Below are positions 46,010-53,731 of a stretch of DNA of 64,000 nucleotides, piece by piece. Under the pieces are notes generated by a model. That model had not been told where the DNA came from and ran no database searches. It saw only the letters and a list, made by a program, of their open reading frames with translations. Every line of letters begins with the position of its first letter. Positions within the stretch are counted from its first letter, which is position 1. This DNA comes from Paenibacillus sp. JNUCC32. Lineage in GTDB: Bacteria > Bacillota > Bacilli > Paenibacillales > Paenibacillaceae. The DNA lies in contig NZ_CP062260.1 in the NCBI RefSeq assembly GCF_014863545.1, forward strand, positions 4,535,001 to 4,599,000, given 5' to 3'. A program made the position numbers and the translations under genes.

Positions 46010-46549
46010 ATGTTTAACAACTGGCTGAGAACAAACAAAGTGGCAATGTGGTTACTGACCTTCATCCGGGTCTACATCGGGTATGAATGGATGACGGCAG
46101 GTTGGGGCAAATTGACGGGCGGATTTGAAGCAGGCGGCTTCCTGCAAGGCGCGATTGCCAAAGCAGCTGGCGATCACCCCGCCGTCCAAGGCTGGTGGGC
46201 AGCGTTCCTGGAGCACGCGGCACTGCCGGGCGTGAAGCTGTTCAACTTCATTATCCCGCTCGGTGAGTTCCTCGTCGGTGTCGGCCTGATCCTCGGTACC
46301 TTCACCACCTTCGCAGCCCTGATGGGTCTGGTCATGAACGCCGCGTTCCTCTTCTCGGGCACCGTGAGCACCAACGCCCAAATGCTGCTGCTTGAAGTGC
46401 TGATCATCGTTGCTGCTGCCAACGCTGGTAAAATCGGTCTCGACCATTGGGTTCTCCCTTACCTCCGCGGCCTGTGGAACAAAATAACGCACAGAACAAC
46501 GAAAGGCGACGGCACCACCCACACACCTTTCAAAAAACAAACGGCATAA
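46010..46549 (+). CDS. DoxX family membrane protein, copy 3
   Basis: A 179-residue protein, near-identical to copy 1 over the first 158 residues; one difference is Arg to His in GLDHWVLPY. The C-terminal tails differ (HRTTKGDGTTHTPFKKQTA here). The ATG at 46010 has AAGGAG upstream. The spacing from predicted transcription start to ATG is 112 bases in both copies, although the leader sequences have diverged. It is followed by a strong terminator. Confidence 0.88.
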   Translation: MFNNWLRTNKVAMWLLTFIRVYIGYEWMTAGWGKLTGGFEAGGFLQGAIAKAAGDHPAVQGWWAAFLEHAALPGVKLFNFIIPLGEFLVGVGLILGTFTTFAALMGLVMNAAFLFSGTVSTNAQMLLLEVLIIVAAANAGKIGLDHWVLPYLRGLWNKITHRTTKGDGTTHTPFKKQTA

Positions 46550-46591
46550 CATAGTAAGCAACTGAAACTAAACTATCTAACCTATTGATTA

Positions 46592-46629
46592 AACCGCCCG
46601 ACTTGAGCCATCAAGCCGGGCGGTTTTTG
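46592..46629 (+). terminator. Terminator of doxX3
   Basis: ACCGCCCG-A-CTTGA pairs with TCAAG-C-CGGGCGGT (46592-46624), followed by TTTTTGTT. Confidence 0.9.
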
Positions 46630-46690
46630 TTATGGCACGTTGGAGTTTCGGCATATCACCTCGTGTTTTCGCATATGTTTGGGATTTGAC

Positions 46691-46854
46691 ATACTGCTCA
46701 TGCTTTGGCATGCTGCTCATGCTTTGGCATACGTCTGAGCTTTGGCATATGTCTGAGCTTTAGCTTACGTTTAAGCTTTAACATACGTTCGAGCTTAAAT
46801 ATACGTTCGAGCTTTAACATACGTTCGGGCGTTGTGCTTACGTTCGAACGTTAC
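46691..46854. repeat. Degenerate tandem repeat, about nine 17-19 base units
   Basis: Units read ATACTGCTCATGCTTTGGC, then gradually ATACGTCTGAGCTTTGGC, TTACGTTTAAGCTTTAAC, ATACGTTCGAGCTTTAAC and TTACGTTCGAACGTTAC, in phase from 46691 to 46854. Neighbouring units are most alike, as in arrays that grow by slippage or unequal exchange. No reading frame is conserved across units. Confidence 0.85.
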
Positions 46855-46937
46855 TTTATACGGCACTAACTAGCTACTTACCATTTTAGCGGACTCAGCG
46901 GACCTTATTTTGACCAAAACCACCTTTTCTTTAATGC

Positions 46938-47071
46938 TAACGGACCAGAGATCCGTTATTCACCGAATTTGGCCTTCATTTTACGCTATATCCGCAATTT
47001 AACGGATCGTGTGTCCGATAGATCCCCCAATTGCGAGCAAAAAGCAAAAATAGCGGATCTGAGGTCCGATA
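46938..47071. repeat. Three short extragenic palindromes of the CGGA/TCCG type
   Basis: TAACGGACCAGAGATCCGTTA (46938-46958, 21 bases), a TAACGGATCG...GTCCGATA unit (47000-47020) and a TAGCGGATCT...GTCCGATA unit (47051-47071) share the plan TARCGGA-N9-TCCGNTA. A more distant relative is near 46884-46905. They resemble intergenic hairpin repeats seen in Paenibacillus genomes. Confidence 0.6.
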
Positions 47072-47132
47072 CGGCCAGGCCGTAACTCGTGTGACATACA
47101 ACTTAGGAGCCTACGAGCTCTCTTTAGAGCGC

Positions 47133-47155
47133 CGCCTGGAAAGCCAGGCTTTTTC
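47133..47155 (+). terminator. Terminator-like hairpin without assigned gene
   Basis: GCCTGG AAAG CCAGGC followed by TTTTTC on the plus strand. No plus-strand gene ends nearby, so it may belong to an unannotated transcript or be a remnant. Confidence 0.45.
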
Positions 47156-47491
47156 ATGCAATCGCATTTTTGGCATTCGAATCATGATTTACGAACCGCT
47201 AAATTCCTCAAAATTGAAAAGTGGGCTAATGCGATATGCTGGTCTTTGTCGGGCCGACGGCAGATCGAATTTCGGAATCGCTTCACCGTCATACCTCATC
47301 CGCCCGTTCCCATCCGCGCCTTCTCCGCTAATTAAGCCAATGGGATCAGGTCTTCATGCGTCGACGGATGTCCCGGATCGGTTGTGATGCTAAATGACTT
47401 GCCGTTTTCAACCCAGAACAGCAAGTTGATTATATATTCCTTTCCCAGTTTGGATTCTCTTCTTTCGGACTCCAGAAAAATCATGATCAAC

Positions 47492-47530
47492 AAAAGAACC
47501 CATGCAATCCTATTTACAGGACTGCATGGG
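47492..47530 (-). terminator. Terminator of the BlaI/M56 operon
   Basis: CCCATGCA-G-TCCT pairs with AGGA-T-TGCATGGG, followed by TTCTTTTGTT on the minus strand. Related hairpins occur at 49998-50028 and 50970-50997. Confidence 0.75.
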
Positions 47531-47560
47531 CCTATCGCGCAAAATAGCTAGCTCAAAATG

Positions 47561-49420
47561 TTATTTCTGCACCGCTGCTTTCAGAATTTCGACCTTCTGT
47601 TCCTTGGACATATCCCATGTGGTTGAAATGCTGTATTCGAAGCCGCCTTCATGCCAAAAAACGTATTTTGGATAGATATCCGCCGGTAAGTCATCCTCAA
47701 AGAAACCTTTTTTCTTACTTCCTTCTGAGTCCAACATATATTTAGAAATAGCCAGCGTGTCTTTTCCGTTCGTATATTCAAGACGGATGGTTGCCGCCTC
47801 TTTCCAGTCTATCTTTTTCGCGTAGACGGGTTTTCCGCTCTTCTTGCCTTCGGACCTTACTTCATCAACGAACTTTCCTTCGGTTGGACCTTCAATTCTC
47901 GCTTTGGCAAACTTATATCCTTCCGGCAGGTTGGCAGGCTGCTCCAGGATGGAACCTTCCAGCGTGGAAGCTCTTTTCAGGTAGTCCTCGTAAGCAGAGA
48001 ATTTTTCTATTCCTCCCCAATAACTTAGGTCGAATCCGCTGTTAAGATCCTTATATTTATGATACAGAACGTACATATCACCAGTCTCTTTACTTAGTTT
48101 CTTCACTCGATTGGTCTCATCCTCGATATACTTCTTTTCCTCTGGAGTTAGAGCCTTGGCTGCGGCTTCTGCTTTTTTCCGGGCCTGTTCCCGTTCTTTC
48201 TTGTAAAGCTCGCGGTCTATATCCCCCTCCGGATAGATCACGGCAGCTTTTGAATCCTGTTCCGATTGCACTGGAGCTTTTTGCGGTACGTTCCCCGCAT
48301 TGCTTTCCTTTGCATTAACCAACGTCACGCTACCAAGCGCGAGAATCATTCCCAGCCCCAAAATGGACAGGCGGTAGGATTTTTTGTTAAAATGCTTAAT
48401 CATTTTAAGTCTCCTTTTCATTTGTTTATGCGTGGCGGACAGGCCGGCAAGCCCCGGCTGGCGATGGTATCCTGAAAAATGCTCCAACACATGGATGATC
48501 GTTTGTCCGTATGCATTGTTTTGCTGCGGGCTCATCCGATCCAAGACGCATGCATCGCAAGCCATCTCCTGGTCTTGCCTTGCCTTATGTACGGCTAGCC
48601 ATAATAACGGATTAAACCAGTGGATGATCAGGATGATATGCATCAACCAGTTCACTGCCACATCCCGCCGCTGAATATGCGCGAACTCATGCGCAAGAAT
48701 ATATTGAAGCTGCTCCTGTTTCAATGTGATGAGCAGGCTTGGCGAAATGACGATCGCCGGCTTACTATAACCGACGACGGCAGGTCCGGGAATTCGCTCG
48801 CTGGCGACAAACTGCACGTTTCGCTTCACGCCTAATTGCTGTTTCGTCTCATGAAACACTGCCGATAAAAAAGGCGTATCCATTTTTCGGCCCGCGCGCA
48901 GGGCTTGTTTCAATCGTAGCTGGTCGTAGACCGTTTTCGCGGCAAGAATCAGCACGCCCCCAAGCCAAACCGACATCAGTATATTGGTGAAACCTATTTG
49001 CTTGAACCCATTCCACCAAAAACTGCTCTCCTGCACGGGTTCTGATTCAAGGGATGGAGCAGGTACTTCCGAAGTTCCGCCTGCTTCCAGATTTAAAGAA
49101 CTCTCAGCGCGAACCACCGCTTCGCTTATTCTCCCCGTTTCCTTCCAATGCGGTGGAACTTGAGTTTGTTGATGAATGCCGGGCACGATGGCCTCCAGAG
49201 ACAACACATTGTATAAGCTAAGCGAAGATTCCGGGGCCCAAGGGAGCAGCAAGCGAATGGCCACAGGAAACCAAAGCCAGTATCTCCATCTGGCTTCAAT
49301 CTTGTTTTTTAGTAGAAATTGCAGGATCAGGACAAGGACGATCAGGATGCCGGCCATGAACGATCCGCGAATGACCCAGCCGAAAAACAATAATAAATTT
49401 TCATGCAATGTATGACTCAT
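47561..49420 (-). CDS. M56 family sensor metallopeptidase (BlaR1-like) with novel outer domain
   Basis: A 619-residue membrane protease. N-terminal spans (about 10-32, 43-60) precede a variable segment and another span near 145-165. The zinc site is LAHEFAHIQRRD with QEMACDACVLD downstream, as in BlaR1/MecR1. A further span (about 350-368) leads to an outside region of about 240 residues. That part is not a penicillin-binding domain: it has a Lys/Glu helix, then SGDMYVLYHKY, LNSGFDLSYWGG and DWKEAATIRLEYTNG. BlaR1-type proteases cleave their BlaI partner when the outer domain is triggered. The gene overlaps blaI by one base. Confidence 0.85.
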   Translation of the reverse strand: MSHTLHENLLLFFGWVIRGSFMAGILIVLVLILQFLLKNKIEARWRYWLWFPVAIRLLLPWAPESSLSLYNVLSLEAIVPGIHQQTQVPPHWKETGRISEAVVRAESSLNLEAGGTSEVPAPSLESEPVQESSFWWNGFKQIGFTNILMSVWLGGVLILAAKTVYDQLRLKQALRAGRKMDTPFLSAVFHETKQQLGVKRNVQFVASERIPGPAVVGYSKPAIVISPSLLITLKQEQLQYILAHEFAHIQRRDVAVNWLMHIILIIHWFNPLLWLAVHKARQDQEMACDACVLDRMSPQQNNAYGQTIIHVLEHFSGYHRQPGLAGLSATHKQMKRRLKMIKHFNKKSYRLSILGLGMILALGSVTLVNAKESNAGNVPQKAPVQSEQDSKAAVIYPEGDIDRELYKKEREQARKKAEAAAKALTPEEKKYIEDETNRVKKLSKETGDMYVLYHKYKDLNSGFDLSYWGGIEKFSAYEDYLKRASTLEGSILEQPANLPEGYKFAKARIEGPTEGKFVDEVRSEGKKSGKPVYAKKIDWKEAATIRLEYTNGKDTLAISKYMLDSEGSKKKGFFEDDLPADIYPKYVFWHEGGFEYSISTTWDMSKEQKVEILKAAVQK

Positions 49421-49833
49421 CAGGGCTCTCTCTTTTCTGCTTCCCCGTCACTGCTGTTCTCGTCAAACAAAGCCTTCAGATCCTCGATTTCTTGCGCATT
49501 CAGTTTTTTATCCTGCAAAAAGTTGGCCAGCATTGGCTTTAAGGCCCCCCCATAAAGTTTTTTCATGAAGGATTTGGTTTCAGATTGCAGATACTCCTGC
49601 TCGCTGATGATCGGATAAAATAGTTGGGTGCGCTTTGAACCCTTTTCCAGTTTCGCACCCGCTGCTTCCTTCTGCACCAGACGACTGAGGAGCGTCCGAG
49701 TTGTGTTGGGGTTCCACCCCATCAGATCCGTCATTTTCTTTACGACCTCGCTGGAAGGGCAGTCCGGATTAGCCCACAATACGCGCATAATTTCCAGTTC
49801 TGCATCCGTAATCGGTGGTATTTGATGATTCAT
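49420..49833 (-). CDS. BlaI/MecI/CopY family repressor
   Basis: A 137-residue winged-helix repressor. ITDAELEIMRVLWANPDCPS and SSEVVKKM match the DNA-binding domain start, with WNPNTTRTLLSRLVQKEAAG as the recognition segment. The C-terminal part (about 85-137) serves for dimerisation and contains the region cleaved in the family. ATG 49833 has GGAGG 8 bases upstream; an extension to 49863 would run into the operator. It is the first gene of the operon with the M56 protease, and its own promoter bears two matching operators. Confidence 0.92.
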   Translation of the reverse strand: MNHQIPPITDAELEIMRVLWANPDCPSSEVVKKMTDLMGWNPNTTRTLLSRLVQKEAAGAKLEKGSKRTQLFYPIISEQEYLQSETKSFMKKLYGGALKPMLANFLQDKKLNAQEIEDLKALFDENSSDGEAEKREP

Positions 49834-49862
49834 GCATGAAACCTCCAATGTTAATTCAATCA

Positions 49863-49913
49863 AACTACATGTGTAGTTGTGTTAATGCTACGATTGTAGT
49901 TTGATAATGTCAA
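49863..49913 (-). promoter_or_regulatory. blaI promoter with two BlaI-type operators
   Basis: On the minus strand TTGACA (49913-49908) is spaced 17 bases from TAGCAT (49890-49885). Dyads AACTACA-N2-TGTAGTT (49863-49878) and CTACG-N2-TGTAG (49888-49899) lie downstream of and within the promoter, centred 23 bases apart. The TACA/TGTA halves fit BlaI-family operators. Confidence 0.8.
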
Positions 49914-49989
49914 CATGTTTGGTGAAGAAAATTTTCTTGGTTTAGTTACATGCAGTATACTTGTACCGCTTGTGGGCATGTTGATCTGC

Positions 49990-50028
49990 AAAAGAACTCA
50001 TGCCATCCTATTTCTAGAGCTGTATGGG
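49990..50028 (-). terminator. Decayed terminator-like hairpin after the secreted paralogue
   Basis: This stem-loop is recognisably related to the one at 47492-47530 (same ATAGGAT loop side and CTTTTG tail) but has several mismatches. It lies about 35 bases past the stop of the 50061-50801 gene. Confidence 0.5.
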
Positions 50029-50060
50029 CTTGTCCGCAAGACCTATAGCTGACGCAGAAG

Positions 50061-50801
50061 TTATTTTTTCACCGCTGCTTTCAGAATCTCGATCTTCTGT
50101 TTCCTGGACAGATCCAATGAGGTTAGTGAAATACTGTATTCAAATTTGCCGCCATCATTCCAAAAAACGTATTTTGGAAAAACATGCGCCGGCAGCTTAT
50201 CGTTAAAGAAACCTTTTTTCTTGCTTCCCACCGAATCTGCCGCATACTTGGAAAAGCCCAGCGTGTCTTCTCCGTTCGTATATTTAAGACGGATGGTTGC
50301 CGCTTCTTTCCAATCTATCTTTTTCATGTAGATGGGCTTTCCGCTCTTCTTGCCTTCGGCTCTTACTTCATCAACGAACTTTCCTTCGATCGGGGCTTCA
50401 ATGACCGCTGTTAAGAACTTATATCCCTTCGGCAGGTTCGCAGGCTGCTGCAGAATGGATCCTTTCAGGGTTGAAGCTTTTTTCAAGTAGTCCTCGTACG
50501 TAGTGAATTCATGCACCCCTCCCCAATAGCTAATATCAAATCCGCTATTTAACTGTGGGTATTTATGATACAAAACATACATATCACCCGACTCTTGGGT
50601 TAACTCCTTTACTCTCTGGATCTCTTTTTCGATAAACTTTTTTTCCTCTGCCGATATAGACTTGGCTGTTGCGGCTGTTTTTTTAACAGCGGATGCTTGG
50701 GCTTTCTTGACGGATTGTGCCTCCGCCGCAAGGTTTGCGGAAGAACCCAGTAATAGAATGCTGCTTAGGGTCGCGATTGCTACTTTCGTTGCTGCTTTCA
50801 T
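50061..50801 (-). CDS. Secreted paralogue of the M56 protease outer domain
   Basis: A 246-residue exported protein. A signal peptide (about 1-27, ending ANLAAEA) and a Lys/Ala linker lead into a domain (about 45-246) that follows the C-terminal region of the M56 protease nearly residue for residue. Shared stretches include SGDMYVLYHKY, LNSGFD-SYWGG, EGKFVDEVR, DWKEAATIRL and QKIEILKAAV at the end. It has no protease part. The ATG at 50801 has GAGGAGC 8 bases upstream. Its promoter has the same layout and operators as that of blaI, so both are probably controlled by the same repressor. It could act as a soluble ligand binder, decoy or inhibitor. Confidence 0.8.
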   Translation of the reverse strand: MKAATKVAIATLSSILLLGSSANLAAEAQSVKKAQASAVKKTAATAKSISAEEKKFIEKEIQRVKELTQESGDMYVLYHKYPQLNSGFDISYWGGVHEFTTYEDYLKKASTLKGSILQQPANLPKGYKFLTAVIEAPIEGKFVDEVRAEGKKSGKPIYMKKIDWKEAATIRLKYTNGEDTLGFSKYAADSVGSKKKGFFNDKLPAHVFPKYVFWNDGGKFEYSISLTSLDLSRKQKIEILKAAVKK

Positions 50802-50836
50802 TCGGTAATGCTCCTCTCCTATAATCTTCATTAATA

Positions 50837-50889
50837 AACTACATCTGTAGTTACAAATCAATACTACAATTGTAGTTCGATAATGTCAA
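50837..50889 (-). promoter_or_regulatory. Promoter and BlaI-type operators of the secreted paralogue
   Basis: On the minus strand TTGACA (50889-50884) is spaced 17 bases from TAGTAT (50866-50861). Dyads AACTACA-N2-TGTAGTT (50837-50852) and ACTACAATTGTAGT (50863-50876) occupy the same relative places as at blaI, centred 25 bases apart. Confidence 0.8.
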
Positions 50890-50961
50890 CACGGTTTGTT
50901 CAGAAAAATTTTTGGGTTTGGTTGAATACAAAAAATAGCCGAGGCGCCTGCCGATCATGGC

Positions 50962-50997
50962 AAAAAAAACCATGCAATCTTATTTCAGACTGCATGG
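50962..50997 (-). terminator. Orphan third copy of the CCATGCA hairpin
   Basis: CCATGCA-G-TCT pairs with AGA-T-TGCATGG and is followed by eight T on the minus strand, so it looks functional. The gene to its right already has its own terminator, and no gene lies between. The sequence following it also matches the region downstream of the 50061 gene. Confidence 0.6.
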
Positions 50998-51039
50998 GCT
51001 TGTGTATAAGACCTATGGCGCTACGTTCTGGTTCTCCGG

Positions 51040-51062
51040 CACCCGCACAGCGGGTGTTTTTT
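51040..51062 (+). terminator. Plus-strand terminator-like hairpin
   Basis: CACCCGC ACA GCGGGTG followed by six T on the plus strand. No plus-strand gene is recognised to its left. Confidence 0.4.
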
Positions 51063-51099
51063 GTTTCGCGCGTTTCACGCGCTCAAACGGCCCAAACAC

Positions 51100-51133
51100 A
51101 ACAAAAGCCGAGCTTGTGATCCAAGCTCGGCTT
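51100..51133 (-). terminator. Terminator of the dioxygenase gene
   Basis: A perfect 11-bp AAGCCGAGCTT / AAGCTCGGCTT stem followed by TTGTTG on the minus strand, a few bases past the stop codon. Confidence 0.88.
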
Positions 51134-51137
51134 CTCA

Positions 51138-51914
51138 TTATTCGAATGACCAGCAGTTCAGACTCAAACTGCCATATTGGTAAGATTGAAACAATCGCTT
51201 TGCCTTGCGGCCGTTGTCCGCAGCCCCCATCGCATAGAACAAGGGAACAAAATGCTCCCGTCCGTAGGATGGTACGGCGTCGCTGGCATGAGGCGCTTTT
51301 TTGTCATACGCAAACAGATTGTGCAGGTCCCAATTCGACAGCTGCTCCGCAACCCATTCGTCGAATTCAGCTGCCCATGCATCCGGCTCATCGCTCTGAT
51401 GCACCATCCGCAGATTGTGCACCAAGCCGCCGCTGCCGATAATCAGAATGCCTTCATCACGCAAATCGGACAGCATCGCACCGATGGAATATTGTTCGCT
51501 TGGCGAGCGCTTGGAGTCCACGGACAAGGCCACCACGGGGATATTCGCATCGGGGTACATTTTGCGCAGAATGACCCATACCCCATGGTCCAGTCCGCGG
51601 CCGGTTACGGCTTTGGCGTGCAGATTCTTTGCCTCAAAACGCTGACGGATCTGAGCTGCCAGCTCCGCACTGCCTCGGGCAGGGTACGTAATCTTGTACA
51701 TCTCTTCCGGAAATCCGTAAAAATCATGCATGGTTCCATGCTCGGCGTCCTCGGTCAACCGTTGATCCGGATCGTCCCAATGGGCTGAAAATACCGCAAT
51801 GCCTCTAGGTGCAGGCAGCTCCCGCCCCAACTGCTCAAGGAAGCGGGTGTACTCGTTGTCCTCCAGGGCCATCATCGGCGAACCATGGGCAATAAATAAA
51901 GCAGGTAACGTCAT
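51138..51914 (-). CDS. Extradiol ring-cleavage dioxygenase, DODA/YgiD family
   Basis: A 258-residue class III extradiol dioxygenase, LigB type. Members open catechol-like rings such as 4,5-DOPA using a metal bound by two His and a Glu. FIAHGSPMMAL near the start, FSAHWDD, GLDHGVWVIL and IIGSGGLVHNLR hold the conserved histidines, and AVPSYGREHFVPLFYAMGAA is the usual C-terminal signature. ATG 51914 has GGAGG 8 bases upstream. It is transcribed with or near the alpha/beta hydrolase gene, 77 bases away, but a joint pathway is not evident. Confidence 0.9.
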   Translation of the reverse strand: MTLPALFIAHGSPMMALEDNEYTRFLEQLGRELPAPRGIAVFSAHWDDPDQRLTEDAEHGTMHDFYGFPEEMYKITYPARGSAELAAQIRQRFEAKNLHAKAVTGRGLDHGVWVILRKMYPDANIPVVALSVDSKRSPSEQYSIGAMLSDLRDEGILIIGSGGLVHNLRMVHQSDEPDAWAAEFDEWVAEQLSNWDLHNLFAYDKKAPHASDAVPSYGREHFVPLFYAMGAADNGRKAKRLFQSYQYGSLSLNCWSFE

Positions 51915-51991
51915 CGATGCCACCTCCAGCTTCAAAATCAAGGGACAACTCTATTGTACCGTTAAATCGCCCATTATGCCAAATAACTCCC

Positions 51992-52819
51992 TTAAATCAT
52001 CCAGTGCTGCCATTCCTGCTGAATGTTCTCCTGCCCGTTCAACCAATCCCGCGTCCGCTCAAGGAGCAGCTGGCGCTGGGGTCCGGCAGAGTACGTGTGG
52101 TCGGCCTGGAAAATAATCTCCTTGTCGCAGCGGCCTTCCTGACGCATCCAGAACACCTTTTGAAACAGGAAAGCGTAGTCCACTGGAATCACCTCATCCG
52201 AGGTACCATGAACGACCAGCACATTGCCCGTAAACTTGATGGCTTCCTGGAATGGCTGCCCCTGAGCCAGCGAATCGAAAAAGACCGGGGTAAACGAGTA
52301 TCCCAAATAATCGGCGGATCCCGACTTAACCGAGGTGTCGTACACGTCGCGACCGGTGATTTTGACGATATCGTTGAACGGGTATCCTACCGCGGACCAC
52401 AGAATCAAATTCTTTACCCGGCGATCGCGAACGGCCGTCTGCAAGGCGACGGCGCCGCCCAGGCTATGTCCGAGGAGCGTGATGCGCGTCGGATCGACAT
52501 CCGCGCAGCTGAGTCCGTAATCAAGAACGGAACGCGTCTGGGCAATCATCGAGTCTAGACCTTCGCTGCCGTAATTGCCCGAGCTTTCCCCGCATCCGAT
52601 ATAGTCGAAACGGATCACCATGTACCCGTCTTCGGCAAACTCGCGCGCCGTTTTGACAAACAACCGATCCACCCCGATCCGGCTTCCCACAAAGCCATGG
52701 CAGATGATGACCAGCGGGACCCGATTGCACCGGCTTCCGTGAGCCGATTCCTTCAATGGGTAATGGATGGTTGCCGTAAGTTCCTCTTGATTGTGCCGGA
52801 TTGTAATTTGCCGCTCCAT
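51992..52819 (-). CDS. Alpha/beta hydrolase
   Basis: A 275-residue cytoplasmic hydrolase. The oxyanion region is VIICHGFVGSR and the nucleophile elbow LLGHSLGGAVAL. The acid and His parts are VVHGTSDEVIPV and QADHTYS. This matches COG1073-type serine esterases or acyl hydrolases of Firmicutes, for which carboxylester substrates are usual but undefined. A GGAGGAAT site precedes the ATG. Confidence 0.88.
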   Translation of the reverse strand: MERQITIRHNQEELTATIHYPLKESAHGSRCNRVPLVIICHGFVGSRIGVDRLFVKTAREFAEDGYMVIRFDYIGCGESSGNYGSEGLDSMIAQTRSVLDYGLSCADVDPTRITLLGHSLGGAVALQTAVRDRRVKNLILWSAVGYPFNDIVKITGRDVYDTSVKSGSADYLGYSFTPVFFDSLAQGQPFQEAIKFTGNVLVVHGTSDEVIPVDYAFLFQKVFWMRQEGRCDKEIIFQADHTYSAGPQRQLLLERTRDWLNGQENIQQEWQHWMI

Positions 52820-52839
52820 GCCGATTCCTCCTTGCGATA

Positions 52840-53210
52840 ACGCGCCGTAATCATAATATTAATAATTCCGATAAGATTAATATGAATTAATTAAACTTAT
52901 CTTAGCATCGTGATTATGGATTGTCAACGCAATTGAACAGGAGTCAAACGCAAACTCAGCAAAGGTGTGACGGTGTCATGAACGCTGAATTGGCGGTATG
53001 CAGCGAGATTCAGCCTATTTAAAGCTGGCGGTTAAGAAACGGCCACTCTGCCCTCTACCTGTATTACGGACTAACGCGGCATCCGTTTGCCAAGTCGTTC
53101 ATCCCGCTGACGCCCGCACCTTCGCCCCACTCGCGGCTCCGTAAATCCAAGCATGCGCTTCTCTTGTCCGCTTCAACGTTCATCCCTTACGCACCACCGC
53201 ACATTCAGCC
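52840..53210. other. Intergenic region
   Basis: About 370 bases between a minus-strand hydrolase and a small gene. The right half is rich in TTCATCC and CCGC words but has no recognised gene or repeat. Confidence 0.5.
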
Positions 53211-53465
53211 TTACTCGTAACTCTGGCGAAACATCGCATGGGTTTCTTCGCGCCCGCTCCAATCGTTCATCCAGGTCTTCCCGACCGGATCATTCTCCCA
53301 TAAGGATGCGGCGGTGAGATCATGGTCCTCACGCTCGGAGACGAATTCTCCTTCAGGCTGGGCCGGTGTCACATCCAGAGCACCGCTGTTTGCGATTACC
53401 TCCTGCCCTTGTACCGGCACAGCGTCTCCTCCGTGCAATTCATCGTCAAAAAAGCTAGCGCTCAT
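53211..53465 (-). CDS. Small acidic protein of unknown function
   Basis: An 84-residue, strongly acidic, hydrophilic protein (MSASFFDDELHGGDAV to MFRQSYE) with no membrane span or signal. An AAGGAGGAG site precedes the ATG, and the composition is that of a real protein. It is divergent from the PadR gene. I recognise no domain. Confidence 0.6.
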   Translation of the reverse strand: MSASFFDDELHGGDAVPVQGQEVIANSGALDVTPAQPEGEFVSEREDHDLTAASLWENDPVGKTWMNDWSGREETHAMFRQSYE

Positions 53466-53596
53466 CTGAGAACTCCTCCTTCTTATCCCTGAATGATCAG
53501 GGCGTCGTGTATAGATTCAGAATGCTTATTATTGTGAAATAGGAGCCGGAGAATTATACCTTGTTCACGAAGGTGACAAGATTCAGCAGCACTACC

Positions 53597-53703
53597 TTGC
53601 ATTGCAAGCATGTTATCTGCTATGATATATTGCATAACAAGATAGTCTGCTATCGTGCCTACTCGCAGTCCAGCCCCTCACGCCTCACTACCTTGCATAG
53701 CAA
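53597..53703 (+). promoter_or_regulatory. Three TTGCATNNCAA motifs and promoter upstream of padR
   Basis: TTGCATTGCAA (53597-53607), TTGCATAACAA (53630-53640) and TTGCATAGCAA (53693-53703) recur in the same orientation. The first overlaps a -35 (TTGCAT 53597-53602) that is 18 bases from -10 TATGAT (53621-53626). The second is just after the -10, and the third lies close to the ribosome site. This suggests autoregulation by PadR. Confidence 0.55.
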
Positions 53704-53731
53704 TATACCTGAAGGAGGAATCCCCACATTC

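Noticed and set aside
47031..47387. 118-codon plus-strand frame
   Set aside because: It runs through an extragenic palindrome and a hairpin, with no ribosome site.
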